From Spirogloea muscicola (taxonomy: Eukaryota > Streptophyta > Zygnematophyceae > Spirogloeales > Spirogloeaceae), in the NCBI GenBank assembly GCA_009602725.1, contig WELB01000034.1, positions 142,839-174,739 of the forward strand: a stretch of 31,901 nucleotides of DNA, given 5' to 3'. Positions 9,946 to 23,000 of this stretch are shown here, piece by piece. Both the position numbers and the translations under genes were made by a program. The notes beneath the pieces are model-generated. The model worked only from the letters and a program-made list of their open reading frames with translations. It did not search any database and was not told where the DNA came from. Position 1 is the first letter of the stretch. Every line of letters begins with the position of its first letter.

Positions 9946-12900
9946 CTACAAGAATCTTGATAAGGTGCCAAAGAGAACGACCAATGCCAATGCTAGTGCA
10001 CTAATGGTGAGAGCAAGTCCTTGTCCTTCCAACTTGATCACCTCTGAAGATGTCTTCTCCATTTGTTGTGAGGTTCTGGAGCTTGTCGACTGTGAATCCC
10101 TACCCATAGCTAGAATGTCATCCACCTCTCCATCACGATTATACAAACTCACTAGCTTCTTTGCGTAGGAAGGTATATGCTCATCAGCCCTGCAGTTGAT
10201 TGACAACGAATCAGCAATGACCAGCAATACTTAATATGACTCTGGACTGCAATCACTTTCAAGGTGCCTCACATTCCTCACATAGAGGAATGCAGAAGCA
10301 TGTCTTCGTGAGCTGGCAAAAGAAGTTTGGCCAAGTGAGCTTTGTCAAATAAGAGCAATTCATATAGCCTCCTAAAGAGTCGACAGACAAATGAAGCGAG
10401 CTGTGTACCTTTCATCACCCCACGTTCGATGAACGTAGAGATAATTACGAATGAAGTGGTAGTCTATCGAATATCGTCCAAACTCGAGGCCCTTCGGCCC
10501 AACCTGCAGCAAGTCTGTCACTGCGTGAACAAGTCTTGCTTGCTGTGGATACCTGATAAGGATCACTCTACGTCTCAGCCTGCTAAAAGGGCTGTTACTG
10601 TCCCCCGGAAGCAAGGAATTTGATGTCCTTGTCCATACCAATTCAAGTAGATACGCAATCACGTTGCCAACAAAACGTGGAGCAGGCTTGGTTGCCTCCA
10701 GACCTTCACAGACAGCATTATGTAGGTCAATACTGCAGCACCCAGGCTCGGCTTTGAGAGAATCCATGAGGTACTTAAGCATCCCTCAATATACTGGCTC
10801 ACAGAACAGTTTAGTGCATCCTTGAGATGGTATAGCTACCCAGTGTGGCTTTGTCATCAGCTTTCACAGTCTCCATCACAAAAGGCCTCCGATTTCCCTG
10901 AGGCATTCCAAGTCTTTCGCTTATTTAGTTGGGTCATCTCCCCTGCTCACATCGATAGCCTGGAACACTTGATGTGCCAAGCAGCCACTCAGACCTCAAG
11001 TACCATCTCAACTCGAGGAGCAACATGAGAAGCAAAACAGCGCATGGAGGTCTTGGAAAGTATCTAACAGACACTTTTCCTCGGTGCTGTCTTCCCAAGG
11101 AACATAGGATGCTGTCTCCAGCTAATCGTGTTGTCAATTGTTGTCAAAATCATAGCAATAGCACTTCAGCTACGCCCTTTCTCACACAACACATGCAATG
11201 CCATTGCACTCACAGAACTCATGGTGGGCGTGATGTCCAGCATCGGTCGCACAAGGTCCAGCATTTCTGCTCCTCTCTCATTTCTGCTCTCACATTGTCA
11301 ATATGAGAAACTTTCTCAATGTGAGTCTCTTCTGCTCAGATCTTACAAAGTGGTGTTGCAATGTGACAGGACAGGAAGTTGTTCAGGCAGAACAAGTGCC
11401 ATGTCATGACTGTAGGAGGAACCTACACTGACTTTACAGAGACATAGTCAACTCAACTACTTTTAGTCTGCCAGTATAGCAGCAATATATACGTGCGCTA
11501 TAAGATTGTAAACAATGAATTTGCACAGGCATATGCTCAAAAACGTTGAGCGAGGCAGGAACTATAAGTGGTTGATTGAGTTGAAGTACTAGAGACCTCA
11601 GATCAGGAGGAAAGTAGCTGACGAAGCTGTGCAAAGGAGATCCTAGAGTAAGGTAAGGTGCAGAGAATAAGAATAGCACCTGACGGTGATGTATTGAGGG
11701 TGTTTGGTCATTGGTACGCCAGGCGATTTTGGCACTCCCATGTATCCAACAACAAGATCCTGCAGCAGTGTTCACAGTTGAAAGTTGGTATCATCCACAC
11801 CAGCTTCACAGTGCATCTTCAGAACCAGCAAGTCATTCTTATCTTACACAATAGCAGATACATGGTCACTTTGCTGAGCTCACCGCAAGTCCATTTGTGT
11901 AGTCAAAACAACTGCATGCACAAAGGTGAAGTGTTGGCATCAGATGGCTAGCATGGCATATGAGCCTGACGATTGACTGGACACATTCCACTAAAAATAG
12001 AAAAATAGAAAATCTCTGTATATCATCTGTGTCAAGCACTGATATCTAATAGCTATCAGACTTTTCAAACGTCTCAACTTAGAGACTACTTGCTGATTAC
12101 AAGAAAGACTACAAGAAAGCCTACTATGTGCACGCACACGGCAACTGCACATGAGAATCCAACTCTCATCAAGTCTTTTGTTGACAAAAGAGAGGCAGAG
12201 CGTATGGGCAGAGGAAAACAAAGAGTGCCTACGTGTAACAAGAAGGAGCAATGACGTCCTTCAGATCGTCTGCCGGCAGGCAGAAGTAAGGGACCTTCAC
12301 AGGCAAGACTGGCTAACACGGTAAGAGTTGTATAAGCTTAATCTGGGGCCTATGATTCACTGACTTGAACATGGTATGCTATTGTGGAGGCAATCACTTT
12401 CTAGACTCCAGCACACTTCACAACATCATATGGAAGGCCACCACAGAGATGCAATTCACCTCCTCAGTTCTCCCGTCCAGGTGCTTCAAATGCACCTGCG
12501 ATAATTGTCACTGCTTAATTCAGGGACTACTGAGAATGAAATGAGTCATGACACGAGCTTGCCACTGAGAATACCAAATTTTCCAAACTCTGTGTACGCC
12601 ACTAGAGTACACTTCATCAGGTTGTAGTATAAGGTGCCTTGCAAGCAACCTTAACAATCACAAGTAACTGGCTGCTGCCCTTGGTAGAGGATCAAGTTCA
12701 AATGTATCCTTGTCACCAGGTTCACATTTTCATGCCTTGTAGTCTTGCATAAATTCATAGTGGAGGACTGTCTGTGGATCATCACTAGAAGCTTTCAAGA
12801 ACTTCTCCAGACCCTCTCGCTTGCCGTTGTCCACTGCAATTGCAGCATACAGTCCCATTACGGCCTGGACATAGAGCCTGGATGTAGGTGCAGTTGAAGC

Positions 12901-15468
12901 ACTTTGCAGGCAAATGGTACGGCAGCTTGAGTGTTATGAAGTCATCAGTGTATTTGTGCTACTGTGAAATGAAAGCTTACCACAATTTGTGCCAAGCACG
13001 TAGAGCTTCTCCAGCCCCAAGTACTTCTCAACAGAACGCAATGCTACACATGATCCAAACGCTTCAGCAGATTAAGAAACGACTAACCTGGACTTGCTGC
13101 TCATCACTGACCTAAGTAGTCATTCCATTGCTAGCGGTCAAAAGTCATTGTTGGATATAGAGCTACGATTGTCTCGTACCCTGAACTTGGCAGCCAACTC
13201 CGCAGACAAGCAGTCGCTTCACACCAGCAGCCTGCGTGGGTGCACATACACAAGGCATGACATATTGTCCTTGCAAAGGCACCCAGCAGAAACACAAAGC
13301 TCCGAAGACTGTCATCCCTTGTGAGTGAATATGCTACTTACGGACAACCTTCTGAAGTGTACATGTAGTGGCCCTTGTACTTCGAATGTACGCACAAGGT
13401 AAGACTTCACCCTGGTACCACCACAATCTGAGAAGGGTAAAGGCCCTTGTCTAGGTGCAAGCGCAGAAAAGGCCACAGCATGGACCTCTGACGTACCTCA
13501 ACTAGTGCAAGTGTGTTGAGATTAGGAGATAAGGTCGGCTTCACTCCTCTCGCCGCCAAAACCTCCTCTGGAGTCCTGTGCAAAGCAAAGAATCAAATTG
13601 CACTAAGCAACAAAATGCAGTGAGGAGGGACGTAGGGGCATGTACACAAGGTCTCATGCTGTTCATCAGCACCGTGCCTCTGCCTGAGCCAACTTGTGCA
13701 CAGGCATAGTAGCTTAATGACAGAGCCCTCTGAGGTTCCAAACAGACAAGAAGTGGCTGACACAATGATGTCTCATAGAATCGCTTTTGCATACGGGGAA
13801 AGGCACCTAGCAAGCACTGGTCGGGGTTTGAATCGATCATCCGGGTCACTGCACATGCAGAAGGCAAAGACATTCAGATCTTGTTTACAGCAGTCTATCT
13901 GCTGGTTGGTAGGACAACTTCCACAAGAGTGTGAAGTGATGCTAAGAAAAGTTTTCCCAGTCCTTGCCGACCACAATTCAATCAGGGCTCCGCAATGAAC
14001 CTCTGAACACAGACGACAGCCTCCACCTTTCCTGACCGCAGCATTTCCATAGCTATGCTTGTTACAACACCAGTCCACTGTGCACCTGCCATGCAAGTGA
14101 GAGAGTTGTACTAATCAGTCAAATGCATTTGTTTGCTTGCATCTACATGATGAGAACAACATCAGAGGTCATTGGCTTGTAACACTGTCCTTGCAGAAGT
14201 ACACAGTGATCTATACCTACTCGCAGCTTGCAGCTACTGTTGTTTCAACTCAGGACCACCAGATCCAGGTCAACGTACAGAGAAAGTGAGATCCCAGTGA
14301 CTTAATGGCTGCAAGAGCGGGCAAGCTCAAGAACGTACAAGAGCAATAATTAACTCTTATAGCAGACGCTTCACCTTCAACAGGTTGCTTCACCTTGGCG
14401 TACAGCATTTCTTGATGTACGCCGAAGTGTGTGTCGTCAAGATTGTCAGGGTTTCTCCCTCGTCCATGCACCCGCTCTTCCAATTGCTGCAGTCGTGTAG
14501 ACGCGGACAATCTGATGAGGTGCTATTTAGATGTGATAAGACAATCCTGCTCTGCCAGCTTCTGCAGTATGAAGGATGGTAACAATGACTTGCCTCGACT
14601 CGAGACATGCCTTTCCCAAGAAAGGCGCAGGCATCTTTCACATGAGCAATGTAGTATGTGTCGCATAATCCGCATGAGCTGTAGATGGCAACAATGCGGC
14701 TAGGCTGTATCAGGCTCACGAAGAAAGGTAAGAGCATGTCTTCACTGTGAGCCCCTTAATTGCACCAGCCTTGCTATCCCAAATGCTTGCATGCTTCAAA
14801 TTCATCCATTAGCATCCAGTGTAGCTTGAAGCCAGAAGGTCCAAGCAGCAGGGCGTGCATCATTCTCTTGTGCAGGCAGAGGCATAGTAGTAAGACTGTG
14901 ACTCATCAACTGCTGCAGTAAGAAGAGTAGAGAAGGGCCAGACGCGTGCAATACAGAATGGAACCTGCAGTGCTCCTTTGCAGGATACGTGCCCCCAGGC
15001 TTTATTGGTCGCGACCTCTCACGCCAGCTCCTGCCTTTCTCGACTGGCGTCTCTGTAGGGTTGATAAAGAAGCAAGCACCTTCTTCAAACCTCTGGATAG
15101 TGCTAATCATGCTAGTCAAATAAGCCCCGTGAAAGCACTGAGACGAAAAACTGGACTAAACGGAATGATGTCCTGCAGGTGGAATTGAGATATAGCGAAG
15201 TGCCGCAGGTGAATAGAAATACAGCGAATAGAGGCCATCAGGTTGTTAGCAGAGACAGCGTGAGAGAGTTGAGGAATGAGGTCGAGAAGGCGCAGCGGGC
15301 TTAAGCTTCACCTTCTACAACTGCAGCCACACAAATGCTGCGCCAGATGTGCCGGATGCCAGGCCGCACAGCACGTTTCCAAGGCCTGACCTCGTGGACT
15401 GCAGGGTGCTGCAGGCCGCGCTCTTGGAGGAAGGGGCGCGCGGGCAGCCGCGAGCACGCCGTCGCCAT
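9946..15468 (-). CDS. HCAR: 7-hydroxymethyl chlorophyll a reductase
   Basis: HCAR carries out the last step of chlorophyll b to chlorophyll a conversion in the plastid, using reduced ferredoxin, FAD and [4Fe-4S] clusters. Nineteen exons (minus): 15468-15312, 15052-14965, 14678-14594, 14486-14375, 14085-14001, 13848-13807, 13575-13497, 13231-13180, 13043-12981, 12833-12736, 12495-12460, 12294-12233, 11911-11884, 11759-11680, 11283-11214, 10897-10840, 10703-10639, 10503-10409, 10189-9946; 532 aa, every phase consistent. The N-terminus (MATACSRLPARPFLQ) looks like a transit peptide. Cysteine motifs: EHCSSCGLC (C81, C84, C87), CGVGC (226, 230), TNC (254), SCYTCFDY (318, 321). Family blocks such as DTYYIAHVKDACAFLG, GAQWTGVVT, GVKPTLSPNLNTLALVE, HPQYITVR and GLEFGRYSIDYH are all present. 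Introns 14593-14487 and 12735-12496 have GC donors. The C-terminus extends about 60 residues beyond the usual end and finishes in a hydrophobic helix (about 509-532). Confidence 0.97.
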
Positions 15469-15857
15469 GGCTACCGCGCGAGCGCGCACTGCGCGCCAGC
15501 TGCCTGGAGATGATACAGCCCGCGCGAGCCCGGCCACTACGATGGAGGCCGAAGCTGTAGATGTTGACGGGTGAAAAGGGCTCAGGTGACGATGACGCCC
15601 CAATGGAGCTGGTCCTCTCGAACATGGACTCTGCGCGGTTCGTGGCGTGGGAGGCCGCGTGGCGCCGACGTGGGGAGCGTCATGCCCCCCAGCAGATTCT
15701 CTTACCACCTTGCTGTACTAGGTGTTGCCTGCTTCCTTCTTCATTAACCTACATTGCAAGAGCTGTTCATTTGTGCAGCCCCATCCACGAGGCTTGTAGG
15801 GCTCGGTGGCTTGACCTACTGCACCGGCTTGCAAGAGAGAAGGCACTGTTCGCTTGA
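15469..15857. other. HCAR upstream region
   Basis: This is GC-rich near the HCAR start. The HCAR frame stays open upstream to an ATG at 15708, so a longer N-terminus is formally possible, but the ATG at 15468 gives the better transit peptide. The plus-strand frame of the neighbouring retroelement fragment is closed by a TGA at 15855-15857. Confidence 0.5.
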
Positions 15858-16190
15858 AAGAGAAGAAAAGGTCGCCCATTTCGCTGCGCCACTGGCGGCG
15901 AGCGCACAGCCGCTCACGACCTCCTCCGCGACGGTATGTTCGGCATCTTTCAGGAGGCCGGATACACAGTTGCGATGGAGAATACTTCTGTCATGCCCAT
16001 CCTCCAGAGGGCCGACGGACTCCACACGCGCCGCGTCGACCTGGTGGCGTCCACGACGGGCGGTGGCGGGCGCATCATTGCCGATGTGGTCACCACTGAT
16101 GTGGTCGACCGCTCCAACCCGGGGCTTTCTGCCTCGCGGGCTGGCCACGCTGCGGCAAAGGCCGCTCGCAGCAAGGCGGCCAAACACGCC
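15858..16190 (+). mobile_element. Retroelement protein fragment (C-terminal nuclease-like domain)
   Basis: The plus strand is open from 15858 into the N gap. It encodes RCATGGERTAAHDLLRDGMF, an aromatic/hydrophobic helix (GIFQEAGYTVAMEN), then RVDLVASTTGGGGRIIADVV, TTDVVDRSNPG and a basic Ala/Lys helix (AAAKAARSKAAKHA). The order H-D-x-L-R-D, R-x-D-L, then D-V-V-x-x-D-V and a K-rich helix is the pattern I know from the region after the reverse transcriptase of algal non-LTR elements, resembling a PD-(D/E)XK nuclease fold. The domain's end (the expected LLPxAIDxFG-like strand) would lie inside the gap. No reverse transcriptase is visible upstream, so this is probably a 5'-truncated copy. It sits in the divergent interval between HCAR and PQQL. 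Confidence 0.55.
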
Positions 16191-17055
16191 NNNNNNNNNN
16201 NNNNNNNNNNNNNNNNNNNNNNNNNNNNNNNNNNNNNNNNNNNNNNNNNNNNNNNNNNNNNNNNNNNNNNNNNNNNNNNNNNNNNNNNNNNNNNNNNNNN
16301 NNNNNNNNNNNNNNNNNNNNNNNNNNNNNNNNNNNNNNNNNNNNNNNNNNNNNNNNNNNNNNNNNNNNNNNNNNNNNNNNNNNNNNNNNNNNNNNNNNNN
16401 NNNNNNNNNNNNNNNNNNNNNNNNNNNNNNNNNNNNNNNNNNNNNNNNNNNNNNNNNNNNNNNNNNNNNNNNNNNNNNNNNNNNNNNNNNNNNNNNNNNN
16501 NNNNNNNNNNNNNNNNNNNNNNNNNNNNNNNNNNNNNNNNNNNNNNNNNNNNNNNNNNNNNNNNNNNNNNNNNNNNNNNNNNNNNNNNNNNNNNNNNNNN
16601 NNNNNNNNNNNNNNNNNNNNNNNNNNNNNNNNNNNNNNNNNNNNNNNNNNNNNNNNNNNNNNNNNNNNNNNNNNNNNNNNNNNNNNNNNNNNNNNNNNNN
16701 NNNNNNNNNNNNNNNNNNNNNNNNNNNNNNNNNNNNNNNNNNNNNNNNNNNNNNNNNNNNNNNNNNNNNNNNNNNNNNNNNNNNNNNNNNNNNNNNNNNN
16801 NNNNNNNNNNNNNNNNNNNNNNNNNNNNNNNNNNNNNNNNNNNNNNNNNNNNNNNNNNNNNNNNNNNNNNNNNNNNNNNNNNNNNNNNNNNNNNNNNNNN
16901 NNNNNNNNNNNNNNNNNNNNNNNNNNNNNNNNNNNNNNNNNNNNNNNNNNNNNNNNNNNNNNNNNNNNNNNNNNNNNNNNNNNNNNNNNNNNNNNNNNNN
17001 NNNNNNNNNNNNNNNNNNNNNNNNNNNNNNNNNNNNNNNNNNNNNNNNNNNNNNN
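16191..17055. other. Assembly gap (865 N)
   Basis: The bases are all N. The gap hides the end of the retroelement fragment and the upstream region of PQQL. Reading frames reported across it are meaningless. Confidence 1.
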
Positions 17056-17096
17056 GCGGCGGCCACCCCCGGCGGCTCCTGCGGCGCGGCGCCGCC

Positions 17097-20000
17097 ATGG
17101 CGGCGCAGGCCTTCCAGAACCTGGCGCCCCTGGACGTCCGCGGCGATGCCGCCCGCCGCGCCCGCATCCCGCTCGGCCCCTCGGGCCTGGTGCACGGCGT
17201 CCTCCCCAACGGCCTGCAGTACTACGTCCGCCGAAACTCCAAGCCGAAGCTGCGCGCCGCCATCGCGCTCGGCGTGCGCGTAGGGTGAGCGCTGATGAAG
17301 CTTATCCGGTGAACTTTTGTAGGATTGCACAATTTCTGAATCTATGCAAGGGGCCCTGGTTGCTTGGAGTGAATCTGCCACAGAAGCTTGGCGCCGATTC
17401 TAGGCTACCGTCCAACCTGTACCTTTGCTTGACGTGCTTGAAATCCGTCAAGCCAATCTATCAGTCGAAGGACCAGTCTTTGACTAAATTAGACTGTGGC
17501 CACGTGTCCCAACAGACTTATTGTCATCCTTCGGCTATGCTTTAGTTAAGCACGTGCTACAGTCAGCACTACTGCTCCAGCCTTTGGTCTTGCTTAGCGA
17601 TTTCAGGTTTTGACTGAGCTTCATCAGTCGTGCTCGATTGGTTTTTCACAAGCCTTGTTTCTTTTCCCTTTCATCTCCCTTTATTTTTTTTTCTTTTATC
17701 TGGTTGCAATCCTGACATGCTTGTGTGCAGGTCTGTCGTCGAGACAGAGGAAGAGAGGGGTGTTGCGCACATCGTCGAACACCTTGCCTTCTCCGCAACT
17801 AAGCATTACTCCAACCACGACATTGTCCGCTTCCTTGAGTCCGTGGGAGCTGAATTTGGGGCCTGCCAAAACGCCTACACTTCGGCAGACGAGACGGTGT
17901 TTGAGCTACTGGTGCCCGTGGATAAGCCTGGGCTACTGTCCCAAGCACTTTCGGTGCTTGCTGAGTTCTCCACCGAGGTAGAATACCACGCAGTCCTTTG
18001 CCTTGTCTCAGTATGTAGTGGTCCTCAGATCAGAGGTTACTGATGCTCCCTCTTCTAATCTTTTTGAATGTTGCATGTAACACTCGTTGATCAGGTCGCA
18101 ACATAGCATACTGATTTGTTTGTATCAAAGGTTGTTGTGGACCGTGACCGGAAGACTTTTGTAGTTTGCCAGCCATAATTGCCAATGCAATTGACTCAAG
18201 GTGCAGAATTGTCCAGTGACTCTATGTAGAAGTAGCAGACCTGTACAGCTGGCATTGACTTCTTTATCTGATGTATTTCGGGATAGAGTGATGCTTGACT
18301 CATAATGTCAGGTGCGAGCAGCTGAAGAAGATCTGGAGAAAGAGAGAGGGGCTGTGCTGGAGGAGTGGCGGGATCGGCGGAATGCTGCAGGACGCATGCA
18401 GGAGGCGCACTGGATGCTCATGCTGAAGGGCACGCGGGTGGGTTACACCTCTTTCCCTCAGTGTAACGGAGGAAGGTTGGACAATGACAAGCCAAAGAGA
18501 GGGTGAAGTCACGAGTCAGTCATGTTGCTAAAAAATCACGTCTTTTTGACGTGGATGGACATGGACGCTTGTGGAATTGCAAGCAAGGGCCATGATCTAC
18601 TTGGTCATGCACAGAGTGGCGCCCACAGGCAGATACTCTCTAATTTATGGCGTATATGTAGGATGCAGTATGCAGAAAGGCAGCCTATTGGACTAGAGAG
18701 GGTAATTCGTGGAGTACCAGCCTCTGTTGTGCGAGCATTCTATCGCAAGTGGTATCGGCCAGAGAACATGGCTGTTGTGGCCATTGGCGACTTTGAGGAC
18801 ACTGAGGTTTGTAACTTCTTCACATGTTCTATGTCCACCTCTGCTGTCCTTGGTTGAAAGTATACAGCCATGGCAGAGTAATATGCATTCACCCCGCTCC
18901 TGCCTGTCCTGCCTCAGTACACTCTTTACATTCTTGAAATCTTGACCTCTGGACTTTTGACCTCGTGCATTCTTGACCTGCTTGGAGACCTGATGGGAGT
19001 CCTGTGATTGTGGAGTCTGGATTTTTGGCATGACTAGCTAGACAACGAGGCTAACAAGATTGCGATCTTGCTTGCACTAGCTAAGCCTGGGGTTCCTGAT
19101 TGGCTGCAGACTGTTGTAGAGATGATTAAGAATCACTTTGCTGGCAAGACTGCAGCCGTCAGCGAGGACCCTGCTACTCCCATCCCTTTTTTCCCTTTTG
19201 TACCTCACACGGAGCCCCGTTTTTCCACATTGGCTGAGAAGGAGGCTGGTGGGGTAATATATGATTTGACCTGCACTTTGACTTACTTAAATGTATCAAG
19301 TTCTTGTCTTGTGACGTGTAATCATACATAAGTAAGGCTATGGTTGCAGCTTCCTATAATCATCTCATCTTGCTCCTCCCTGTTGTGTTTCTGGTGCAGT
19401 CAGCTGTGATGGTGTCGTTCAAGCAACCCTCGGAAGAGATGGTGACTGTAGATGACTACCGCAGATTCTTGTCTGAGGAGCTGTTCAATCTTGCCATGAA
19501 CCAACGGCTTTTCAAGATCTCAAGAAGGAAAGAACCTCCCTTCTACTCATGCCAAATGAGCACTGAGGCGCTGGCAAGGCCAGTGACCGCACTCCTCTTG
19601 TCCGCAGCCTGCAAGGACAGGGGAACTCTTCAAGCTCTTGAGAGCATGCTCACAGAGGTAAGCCTCACAACATGCAAAGCTCTGTTGGTAGTCCTTGAGC
19701 ACGTAGAGTGTGGTCAGAATCTTTGGTGTCAGGTCGTCAAAATCACGAGTTCCCCGATGATGCATGCCCGCAAACGTTAATGTTGAGAACTACCTAAGCA
19801 TAGTGCACAGGTTTTGCCCACTACTCTGACGCTGTCATCTTATGTCAGCACAGCCGTATCATCCTGCCCACTTTGCAGGTGGCCCGGGTGAGGCAGTACG
19901 GCTTTACAGACAAAGAGGTGGCCTTGGTGAGACTGTTGTACATAACAGATATGGAGTCTGCCTACCTGGAAAGGAGTCAGATGCCTTCTACCTCTCTTCG

Positions 20001-23000
20001 AGATGAATACATGCAGGTGCTACTGCCTCTCCCTCGTCCCTTATGCTGGTCCCACTCCTCCTTTCCAACCTGCTACTGCTAGCATTCAATGCCTTGGTTG
20101 ACCTTCAGCTCTTGATTTGCATGTTGATTTGTTCGTCTCTGGCAGCACTTTCTTAGAAGGGAACCTGTTCCAGGAATTGAATATGAGGCTCAATTAGCAA
20201 AGGCCCTACTTCCAGGTAATATGGTAATGCTCATCAGTGAAGATTGTGTTGAATATGCTTGAGGGCACCTCCTCCGCATTGAACGTCGACGATTGTGGTC
20301 TAGGTTGCCCTTGTGTTAAGTGCAGCGCTTCTTTTTTGAGAGATATGCGTACTCAAGCAGCTGTGGTGTCTGGTGCAGATATTACAACGGCTGATGTAAG
20401 CAGATTGGCGGAGAAGTTCACTCTTCAGCAAAGTTGCGTGATCAAGACAGTGGAGCCCAAAGCTTCAGCATCTGAAGATGATATGAAAGCACTGGTCCAC
20501 AAGGTAGTTGCTCTGGAAAGGTGTGGAGGTATTTTACCCTGGGATGAGGAATTGATTCCGGAGGATATTGTCGACAAGAAGCCTGTCTCGGGGTGAGGCA
20601 TAGTTGCAGCTATATGAAGTGACAGGCAAAAGGATAGCTTTTGAATTTTCATCTGCCACTTTGATTGAAGAAGAATTGCGTATATTACTTGTCTTCAATC
20701 CATTCTCATTCTATCTGAGTGTCAAATTAGTGGTCAAGTTGTTTGAGGTATATTCTGTCCACTAAGCTCATGCACAAGGATGTAGACATGTTATGCAGTT
20801 CATTAATGACATGAGTCTTGACTTATGTTGGGTCACTCTGCTGTTGCTGTCTTCAGGACAATCCTCAGCTCTACAGAATACAAGCAGCTGGAAGCGAAGG
20901 AAATCATATTGAGCAATGGCATGCGGGTGTGCTATCGATCCACAGATTTTCTGGACGATCAGGTGCATTTTGTTGTCCCTGTATTACTGTTCTTCAATAA
21001 GTTGCCCCCATACAGGTCATCCAATGCTCCTGTGGCCCCTGCTTATAGTGTAATGAAGCAGCTCCTTAAACGTTGGTGGCAGCTGCAAGTGGGCTCTGTT
21101 CTGACGTTGGCATTGTTAATGTTGTGTTTGTGTCCTTCTTCATGACCCGCTTGATCATCTTCATGGCAGATTCTCTTCAGTGGCTATGCTTATGGTGGCC
21201 TCTCTGAGGTGCCTGAAGAGGACTTCCACTCTTGCTCAATGGGATCAACCATCGCAGGCGAGATGGGTATCTATGGCTTCAGACCCTCCGTCCTCTCTGA
21301 CATGCTTGCTGGAAAGAGAGTTGAAGTAGCAGCAAAGGTGGGAGCGTACATGAGGACATTCTCAGGGGATTGCTCACCAGCTGATTTGGAGACTGGGCTT
21401 CAGGTAATGATTGTGTTATTGGGAGGTTGGTACACAAACCACGTGCAACGAGTCATGCGTCTGAGTGCTTACATATATAGCACTAATTTCTCGAGAAGCC
21501 TGCAGAAGCTTGAAAGGTTGAGCTTTTGTTGCTTGAGGTGAACATAAGAAAGGCAAGCTTGGGACCTTTCTTATGACAGATTAGCATTGGCTTTGACAGC
21601 TCATCTATCAGCTCTTTGTCACCACCGTGGAGCCAGTGGAGGAAGAGCTGCAAGTTGTCATGCAGATGACAGAAGAGGCAATCAAGGCTCAGGAGAGGGA
21701 TCCATACACTGCCTACTCCAATCGTGTGCGTGAACTTAACTATGGCAACTCCTACTACTTTAAGGTACCCTCTTTGCCCAACTTGTAGGGCCTTTGTGGA
21801 TTCCTTGTTCTCAGCAGATCAGATGTGCAGATTTGTTGCATCTATGTGGTCATCTTGCTCATAAGCCTTTCACTGTGAGAACTGATGTACTGGGCCGGAT
21901 TTTCAATTGTAGTTTCCAATATGGTGCATTGCATTCAACCGACTTGCTTTCTATTTTCTGCCAGCCTATCACTGCAGCACAATTGAGAAAGGTGGATCCC
22001 AGAAAGGCCTGCAGTTACTTTGACAGCTGCTTCAAAGATCCGTCAGTGTTCACAGTGGCTATTGTTGGTAACATCAACCCAGAGGCAGCTCTTCCCCTGA
22101 TACAGCAGTACTTAGTAAGTAGCACAGACTTGCCATTGCAAATGACATTGACACAAAGCTAAGCAATGTTATTCAACTCCTGATAAACAATGCTTGTGCT
22201 ATTATACTGATGTATTGGTGTTGCTTAAGGATGTCATAGTTCTAGTCTACCTGCACCCTTGGAGTTGTTTGTTTGAGCTTTTGTGATGAGTAAGCAGGGC
22301 CAATGTTCTGCTTCATCCAGTGCTCTGTGTGCCCTGCAAGTCAGACCTCACTTTTGCTGCAGCCTGATGTAAATGCAAGTATGACAGGGTGGTATTCCAA
22401 AGTCAGATCCTGGCGTGCAACACTATGAACGTGAACGGTTGAAGCCTCTGCCTTTCAAGTTTCCAGACAGGATAGTGAGGTAGGCGACACCTTGCACCGA
22501 TTGGGCTGGTGTTTTTGGTAGTCAGTATACTGGGTCGTCAGTGCTGTGGTGGTGTCAGACTTGTACAAGCTTGCTGAGACCATCCTCAGGTGCTGTTTGT
22601 CAAATCATTAAACTTAGGAAGATTATGCAGCATGACAGGCAAGTACTCAAGCTGCCTCCATGTACTATGTAATTGAGATTGTAGGCCGTGGCTGATATAT
22701 ATGACTTGCAGAGAAGAAGTGAGGCGGCACATGGTAGAGGCTCAATGTGCCACTCAGCTTACCTTTCCCATGGACCTTGCTGGACCTACAGTGGTAAACT
22801 ATACAACATCGTCTAACATGCACTTGATAATAACGAAAGCTGAAGTTGGAGGCAGAGCCTGATCCTTAAGCCTATCTTCTTTCTTTGTCCTTGTTTTCTT
22901 CCAGCAAGGGAAGCCTTCACAAGAGGTGCTGCACATTGTTTCTTGCGCAGATGGAGGACCTCTACTGGACAGGCTTCCTTAGTAAGCTTCTGGAGACCAA

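Noticed and set aside
9760-15300. Apparently gene-poor, low-GC region with only short frames
   Set aside because: It is not empty: it is the HCAR gene, with small exons separated by introns of about 100-400 bases.
15754-17381. Very long frames on both strands crossing the N block
   Set aside because: They are open only because N codons cannot be stops; only the ends (retroelement fragment and PQQL exon 1) carry real signal.
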